From: Silurus meridionalis
Taxonomy: Eukaryota > Chordata > Actinopteri > Siluriformes > Siluridae
DNA: 64,000 nt
Direction: 5' to 3'
Assembly (NCBI RefSeq): GCF_014805685.1
Contig: NC_060896.1
Location: 3,857,389 to 3,921,388, forward strand
The notes beneath the pieces are model-generated. The model saw only the letters and a list, made by a program, of their open reading frames with translations. It did not search any database and had not been told where the DNA came from. Position 1 is the stretch's first letter; every line of letters starts with the position of its first letter. A program made the position numbers and the translations under genes. Shown here piece after piece: positions 36,609 to 64,000 of this stretch.

Positions 36609-37184
36609 AAACAGATTGAGACAGAGATACCTATGGGAGTTGGCCATCACCTCTCTCCAGCAAACACATCACCGGTTCATTCTATCTCTTTCTCTCTCAC
36701 ACACTCGCTCCATATTCTCCTCCATATTTCATCCTGTTTTCTCTCTTTATTCCTGAACATTGCTTCCACATTTCTTTCTATTCATAATTCATGATTGCGT
36801 TCGAGCTCAATTCTAAAGAAGCTTCATACGAGAAGCAGCACATCAGTCTCCTCATCACGCAGACGTACAAAATCGTACGCATGAAAGGAGCCATTTTCAC
36901 AAAAGAAGATTTTTGTCTCATTCACGCAGACCCTTTTTTTTTCGTGATGCTCTCAGTGCAAGTACTCACGTTAAGAACAGAATCATTACAGTGCTCCAGT
37001 GCTTCTGGAAATTCTGGGGTTTTTTTTGTATGATTGTATGAAAGTCAGGGTTTTTTTGTATCTGTATGATGTTCTGCTTCCTCCTCTAACAATAATAACC
37101 CTCTCCACACCATGATGGAACCTGAAACAGTTAGGTATTTGATGATTTGAACTGACACACATGATATGGAGCACATCTCGCTTG

Positions 37185-37410
37185 GATGCAAGACCACCGT
37201 TTTCAAGAGGACCAGGTTTTAGCTCACGTTCACACCACTAAATGGACAGAATCCACATGTTTGATTTGGCACGTCTTTACGCTGGATGCCCTTCCTAACT
37301 CAACCCTCCCAAATTTATCCGGGCTTGGGACCGGCACTGAAAGTGGCTGGGGTTGGAACCTGGGCCGCAGCAGTGAGAGCGCAGCATCCTAACCACTAGA
37401 CCACCAGGGA
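37185..37410 (-). mobile_element. tRNA-Glu-derived SINE, reverse
   Basis: Reading the minus strand from 37410, TCCCTGGTGGTCTAGTGGTT matches the start of tRNA-Glu, with A box TGGTCTAGTGG. AGGATGCTGCGCTCTCACTG and GGTTCCAACC (B box, one change) follow at tRNA spacing. The body (GGTCCCAAGCCCGGATAAAT, AGGAAGGGCATCCAGCG) is a widespread fish repeat. It is a retroposed pseudo-tRNA, not a working tRNA gene, since the anticodon arm and 3' acceptor side are altered. Confidence 0.75.
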
Positions 37411-40305
37411 ACCTAAATTTACACAAAATGAAGTAGTAAAAAATATACAGTGTCAAACTGCCACTGCGAATGAAGAAAGCCCTACATATATGGTATATAA
37501 ACCAGAGATGGGGTATTCTGACTTAAAATAATGTTTGGTTTCAGGACACAGTTGGATTTCGGACATCGGTTCATTCAGCACCTCCTTTGCACAATCAACT
37601 CTAACTTGTATTGAAAGCCCCTTCAAAACCACTAATAGAAGGAAAAAGACGGCAAAAAGTGTGGAAGAGGAGTCGAAAGATTGACATCGTTGGCAATTAC
37701 CGCACGAGTTCGGGGAGGGAACGTATTAAGCAGGACAGCTTGTCATGTAGTTTGAGCCTCAAGATGGTTTTACTGTGAGAAAAGATCCAAAAGGAACAAA
37801 AACGATGACAAGGGCGACTGTCAGGCTTTTACCAGCGCCACTGAGTCATTTGGCTACAGTGACGTGTGTGAGTGCACCCAGAGTTCCCTCACACTTTATG
37901 GCCTTAGTTCTGTACCCATGCACATCATCAGGTCTTCTACATTCACAAGGATTTAAATATAAACTACATAAGAATTCACAGTAAAGCTGAAATAGATCTG
38001 GATTTATTTTTAGCTAAACACATATATACACACCCACACACTTACACACGTGTAGAACATTTTATAACCAGTGTGAACAGAACAAGAACAGTAACCCAAG
38101 CTCGAGATCAAACCAGGAAGCTGTGTGGTGAGTAACATTGCTGCCTAACAACTCCAGTATATACTATATTTTACCACAAATCCTTCATTTGCCTCAACCA
38201 GAAGCTTACCAACTTGGTGTTCCTGCAGATACATGACTTAAACACATATCCACAAGGAAAAATATACAAATCTTAGATCTTCTCCCTTGAGAAGGACAGT
38301 GAACCATTTCGAAAGTCAGAAAATAAATGGGTCTCAAACGCTCTAGGGGACGACATTAACGGGGCCTGCTTTGTCGCTTTAAAGATCTGATGAATATTTC
38401 ATTATGCCGTCTTGAGCTTTGCTAAATCGAGCTCTGCGCTACGTCTGCACTCTGTTTCCCAGTGTCGTCTTTACCTCCAGGTCCTGCGGACTTCTAATTA
38501 ACTCCCCTCTCATCCCAGGAGAAAGCCAGCGTTCAGAACCACCCAATTAACGCTCGATATAACCTCCTGGATTTAACAGAGGGGCCGGTAGGGTAAATAT
38601 GGACCAATTAGAGCTTGAACATCAGGACAAACGCCTGCAGACCTGACACTAAACACAGATGGGGGGAAGAGTTGGGGATTTTTTTTTTGTATGCAGGGCA
38701 GAGACACATGATCGCACAGCTACAGTCATGGGACAGACTGCTGAAGGCATCTGTCTCCTTTATACCAATATATATATAATGTTTTGTTTTATATCTAATG
38801 GTCTAATGAATGTTAAAGCATTCTCCACTCTTCTCTACCCTCATTTCTTTCTGCAAAACATCTTAAAATCCCAAACTCCATGTTTATTTCCTGAGTTGAC
38901 ACGTTGACATATTGCTAGCACTTAGCCCAAAGTAAGCTGAGGTATAATTACATAAGGCTATAATAAACATGTCAGAGTATTAGCCCATAGCACAACTTCC
39001 TCTGTATGTAATAAATCGTGTAAAGTGAGAGCTGCTTTGAGCCACTGAATGGAAAATTCACGTGGTCTTTCATAACACTCCCTGCTTATGAGAGGTTTTC
39101 CTGAGGAAATGCACGCGCTGACCTTTAAACCACAAGCAACCTTTATTCCTGTAGAAATCCAGTGAAACACACAAATCCGTATATTACGGATTTTGCGGAT
39201 GCATAAAAAAAAACACATTTCACACACTTATTCACACCCAGGCGCAGTGTGGCGTTGGGAATTCATGCTTTCACAGGAAGCGTTACAGAAATTCCTGTCA
39301 GGATCCCTAATGAGCTAGTCGGAGGTTAGCATGGAAACAGACACAGAAGGGAGTGTATCCCTTTTGAGGAAACATGGATGGAATGGGATTTTGATAATAA
39401 ACAGAAAAAAGACAGAATGAAAATAGAACTCATTAGTTAATTGGAGTTTTTAAATAATCAATGCAGTGGTATGAATATCTAGCACATTTAATTTACTATT
39501 TAAAATCACAGCAAGAAACACATCATTCTGGCTTTGCTAACATTATTCTGAGGTAGAAGATGCCCCCTGGGCTGCATGTCGGACCCCAGAGGAGTCTTAT
39601 ATTCTGAAGGAAATGTTTGCTTAAATAATACATTCATGTATTCTAATTTATTTTCCTGGTGAGGCTGTGACTCTTTGAATATGTTGTACTTCTTATTCCT
39701 TCTGTTTTGCTATTATGGGTTTTTAGCGAGCAAACAAACCGGTGGTCAGGCGTGATAACTCTTCCAGCTCTCCTGAAACGATGAACACATGCTGCATTAC
39801 ATGTAATTGATAATCTGTACAAACATGATGCAACGTAGTGCACGATTTGTTAAAAATGTGTTAGTGGCTGGTGAAAATGTTGTAGAAGGGATCATATGAA
39901 AAAGTAAATACTAGCAGAGATTTATAGAAATAAAGTTTTGCATATTGATATTTATGTTTCAACCTTCCTACCTAAATCATTGTTGATAATGAATGTGAGA
40001 AATCATTAACATGACCAGTGTCTTCACATAGTTTAATATCATTAATTATTAATAATAATTAATAATTAAATGTAAATTGAGCAAATTTGTTATTTCAGAA
40101 GTGTGTATCAAACTGGTAGCCCTTTACATTTATCAGTAACCAAGAAGTAGCTCTCGGTTTTAAAAAGCTTGGTGACTCCTGCTCTAGAGAGAAGGTTCAA
40201 GGAGGTTTTGTTGATGAAGTGCAAAGTGTCATTGTGGTCATGTTTCTGGATTCTCATTAATGACAAGCTGTGTATTTATTTCTTTATTTCTTCATTTATC
40301 AGTAA

Positions 40306-40393
40306 TACCTCCACTTGTGTGGGAACGACTGTTTATAGCTGCATTATAGCGTTATAGCAGCTATAAACGGTCGTTCCCACACAAGTGGCGGTA
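40306..40393. repeat. near-perfect hairpin, 37-base arms, 14-base loop
   Basis: The left arm (40306-40342, TACCTCCACTTGTGTGGGAA onward) is the reverse complement of the right arm (40357-40393) except at two positions. The loop is ATTATAGCGTTATA. The ends read TACC...GGTA. It could be a fold-back MITE or a structured RNA; neither is shown. Confidence 0.85.
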
Positions 40394-41525
40394 AAGTAAA
40401 AGGAGTGAAAGGAAGTAAGTAAAAGGAACTTGTCATCGCAACATTATATGTAACTATTAACAGTTAAAGGGACGACCTGACATTTGTTTCCACATATTAC
40501 TAAATCTCAGTAGTATAAGAGGAATAAAACATTTCACCAAAAAATTGTTATAGGATAATAATCACCTTCAGGTTTGGAATGGGAAAGAGAGATGTAACTT
40601 GTGAGTGAAAATTCCTTCACGTTGCAGATCGGAAGAATAAAAAGTTGTTATTATTCTTATAAAAAATATGATAGAATCCATCAGTATTGTAGAGAAACGC
40701 AGTAAAACAAAGCGCTGCATCACAGACGGGAATCTCATACAGCGAGACTGAATGTCAACGCAAGAAACCCAATGAACACAATTTAACTAGTCTCCTTTCA
40801 CTGTAGCCACAGCAGCACCTCTAACATCACGTACATCATCTCTCGCAGAAGCATCGATATTAGTTTGAGTTTTCTGTGCTTTTTCTCTGTGCATTACGGT
40901 TTATCTCGGGATTTGAAATGAAGGCAAATCGTTTGTTTTTGTGCAAATTCTACAGGAAAGAAAACGCTTAAAAAAAAGCTTGGCAACTGTTTCTTTCCTC
41001 ACAATATTCAGCTGTTCTTCAAAAGTCTGTGTTATAAATGTCCTTATTGTGTATTTGCGTCCAAATCAATTTCCTCTCTTGTGTTAGCCATTGTGGAATG
41101 ACAAAATAATATTTAAATAAAAACGCTATTAAATCCACATGAATATATTGAAATTTGTGCAGTTTGCTATGGATGTGGTTTACCAGCTCTGACTAGTGCA
41201 CTTTCTGACCATCCAATCAAAGTATGCGAACGTCTATGCTACTGGATGTCTTCTAGATGGTCCCGAAGTCGCCAACTCGCAATCTGATTGGTTAAAGCAA
41301 CATCCTTCAAAATTAAGCTACAATGCAGTCACTCGCACTGCTGATTCTGAACGCCTGAAGCCGGCATCATGTGATGTGATGGCTCAAATCTGATTGGATA
41401 GAAACTGTAATAGAAACCTACACTATTGAAAGCAGTGTTACAGCGAGAAAACCTATAAACTGAAGAGAATAGACTATTGGGAATAATTGAATACATATTT
41501 ATTGTCAAAATTTATACAATATTTA

Positions 41526-41990
41526 TATTGCCAAAAGTATTGGGTCACCTGGTCATAAGTACGGTATGTGATTTTTTTCGCATTGCATTCCACATTTAGT
41601 CCCAATTCACTCTTATAATTCCCTCCAATCTTCTGGGAAGATGTTTCACTAGATTTTGGAGTGTGCTTATGGATATTTGTGTTTAGCTACAAGGGTGTTA
41701 CTAAAGGCAGGTACTCGTGTAGGTGAGGAGACCTGGGGTGCAGTCAGCGTTCACATTCATCACAAAGGTGTTCAGTAGGAATGAAATCAGAGCTCTATAG
41801 CAGCAAGATCTTCCTCTCCAAAGCATGTAAACCAGATCTTCAAGGAGCTCACTTTGTGCACAGGAGCATCGCCTTGCTGGAACAGGTTTGTGTTAATAAG
41901 TTCAAGCGAATGCTAAATTTTATTATAGCGCCATCTAAAGACGTCCTGTACAATTGAGAGCCTACAGTTTTTTTGGTAACAGTTTGGAAA
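41526..41990 (+). mobile_element. TATGGACAAA-type MITE, copy 6
   Basis: Begins ATTGCCAAAAGTATTGGGTC and contains TTCTGGGAAGATGTTTCACT and GGCAGGTACTCGTGTAGGTG. It runs up against the mariner remnant at 41994, which may have replaced its right end. Confidence 0.6.
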
Positions 41991-41993
41991 AGA

Positions 41994-42520
41994 ACGAGGT
42001 GGTATCAAAAACGTTTGAAGACTAGATTTGTAACACTCCAACAGATGGCAGCACAAGGCTGCATGCACAGTCACAGGGAGCACCAGCCTTCATAAGTCAG
42101 TGTGCCAAAAGATATCGTCTTGTGTACATCGGAAACTCTGCAGCTGATGCTATTCTGAACACATGGGCACTCTGTCACCGGGCTCTTCCTCACACGTGAA
42201 TTTCTCACTGGAAACAACATGATCAGACATGATCCATGATTTCCGCACCCACCCTACTCGCCAAATTCAGCTCCTGCGGACTTTGCCATTTTCTCAAAGA
42301 TTATGATCCAGCTAAAAAGGTCACCGTTTTGACACCATTGCGGAGATCCGCAAAAATGTGCATGACACACTTCGAAAAGAAGACGTCTAGGGCCCAGTGC
42401 AGGAGTGACAGAAATGCTGGGAGCACTTTATTGCTGTGCAAAAGGACTATTTTAAAGGTGATAGTGAGAAAACTTAGATAAATAAAGTACTTTCTTAAAA
42501 CTTTTTGATTATGGGTCTGT
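41994..42520 (+). pseudogene. mariner-like transposase remnant
   Basis: Starts GAGGTGGTATCAAAAACG. The plus strand contains decayed mariner transposase blocks: HPPYSPNSAP-type text at about 42246, AKKVTVLTPL at 42311 (family FDT theme) and KRTILKVIV near the end. Frameshifts and missing 5' half make it non-functional. Confidence 0.55.
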
Positions 42521-42659
42521 GGGCCTATGAACTGCACCTATGTATGTTTTTGACCTGGTTTTGCCAGTCAACATAAAACAGTTTTTTGTGTGGAAATGCA
42601 TATAAATAAAAAGATCTCTATTCTCCATTTACACTTATTATTTAATTATGAATCCGAAT

Positions 42660-43019
42660 GTTTAGCAGTAAAATTGAAACACAAGACTATGGCACTGTGA
42701 AGAAATTAAAAAGCGCGAGCCAATCACGCGCCAGTTCGTCATCAGACGTCGCCAGGACCAGGAAGATTGATGACGTTGTTTTTGTGCGCCAGGGAACCGG
42801 CTTGTGATTAATTCGTAAACGTTGGTGAATTCGCGTGTGCACATTTCAGGTTTATTTTATTTATATGTAAGATGTAGTTGGGGGCTGAAGGTCACATGGA
42901 ATAAGATCTGAATTATAAATAAAAACGTTTTTTGTTTGTGTTCAATTTGAGCGGCGTTTGTTGTGTTGATGTCTGAGACACAGAGCAGCGCTGAATAAGA
43001 CCCAGTGTAGGTTTCCGCT
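42660..43019 (+). promoter_or_regulatory. presumed dhx36 promoter and 5' UTR
   Basis: Upstream of the dhx36 ATG there is a CCAAT box at 42720-42724 in a CG-containing context, a GACGTC at 42745-42750 and a CRE-like TGACGTTG at 42771. These fit a TATA-less housekeeping promoter. The transcription start is not determinable here. Confidence 0.45.
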
Positions 43020-63405
<20,386 letters not shown>

Positions 63406-63409
63406 GTCA

Positions 63410-63945
63410 GAGACGGGTCAGGGAGGGCGGTGTGGGACGAGTCTGGGAGAGGGATGTGAAAGGGGTCTGGGAGAGGGTGGGTGGAAGGGGTCTGGGAGCG
63501 GTGTGGGTGGAAGGGGTCTGGGAGAGGGTGGGTGGAAGGTGTGGGTGGAAGGGTCTGGGTGGAAGGGGTGTGGGTGGAAGGGGTCTGGGAGGGTGTGGGT
63601 GGAAGGGGTCTGGGAGAGGGTGGGTGGAAGGGGTCTGGGAGGGTGTGGGTGGAAGGGGTCTGGGAGAGGGTGGGTGGAAGGGGTCTGGGAGGGTGTGGGT
63701 GGAAGGGTCTGGGAGGTGTGGGTGGAAGGGGTCTGGGAGAGGGTGGGTGGAAGGGGTCTGGGAGGGTGTGGGTGGAAGGGGTCTGGAGAGGGTGGGTGGA
63801 AGGGGTCTGGAGAGGGTGGGTGGAAGGGTCTGGGAGGGTGTGGGTGGAAGGGGTCTGGGAGGGTGTGGGTGGAAGGGGTCTGGGAGGGTGGGTGGAAGGG
63901 GTCTGGGAGGGTGTGGGTGGAAGGGTCTGGGATGGATGTTAAACC
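63410..63945 (+). repeat. G-rich minisatellite, GGGTGGAAGGGGTCTGGG units, dhx36 intron 20
   Basis: About 20 head-to-tail units of roughly 18-26 bases, varying in GAGAGGGT, GAGGGTGT and similar spacers. Each unit supplies several runs of three or four G. The array lacks stop codons in all three forward frames, which is an effect of composition. It starts within about 20 bases of the exon 20 donor. Confidence 0.96.
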
Positions 63946-64000
63946 TTTAGCACTTTGATGTGTGTATGTGTGTGTGTGCGTCTACTGACTTCTCTGTATG

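Noticed and set aside
37345..37410. A working tRNA-Glu gene on the minus strand
   Set aside because: Only the 5' half and a modified B box match; the 3' acceptor strand is replaced by SINE body, so it cannot form a cloverleaf.

Overview
The window is ordinary vertebrate nuclear DNA, almost certainly from a ray-finned fish. It carries two multi-exon genes with GT-AG introns, very many (GT)n/(CA)n and (GA)n microsatellites, and remnants of typical fish mobile elements: Tc1/mariner elements, hAT-like and other MITEs, RTE-like, Rex1-like and L2-like LINEs, and tRNA-derived SINEs. The repeat families would suit an otophysan such as a catfish, but I cannot fix the species from sequence alone.

Layout: 1-9950 is intergenic and full of MITEs, microsatellites and one LINE fragment. 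A CpG-rich block at about 9960-11290 holds the start of gpr149, an orphan class A GPCR. Its four coding exons (10382-11287, 13549-13732, 13823-14304, 28682-29275) encode about 721 residues; the last intron is 14.4 kb and loaded with LINE and MITE insertions. 29276-43019 is intergenic with more MITEs, two tRNA-derived SINEs and a striking 37-bp-arm hairpin. dhx36, the DEAH-box G-quadruplex helicase, begins at 43020 on the same strand. Twenty coding exons are visible, the last at 63322-63405, covering about 790 residues from the N-terminal G4-binding motif through both RecA-like domains into the winged-helix/ratchet region. Its C-terminus lies beyond the window. The gpr149-dhx36 order and orientation match the mammalian arrangement on human chromosome 3q.

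The two genes are neighbours by old synteny, not by shared function. GPR149 is a membrane receptor with no agreed ligand. DHX36 unwinds DNA and RNA G-quadruplexes in nucleus and cytoplasm.

The most notable points are: (1) a one-base deletion in the GGGG run of the dhx36 Walker A motif that would put a TAG at the start of the next exon (assembly error or real null allele); (2) a roughly 500-bp G-rich tandem array directly after the last visible dhx36 exon, full of G-quadruplex motifs, inside the gene of the G-quadruplex helicase; (3) long (GT)n tracts in place of polypyrimidine tracts at several dhx36 splice acceptors; (4) LINE insertions with clear target-site duplications, nested MITEs, and a compact inverted repeat. 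I found no gene cluster or system of an unknown type.
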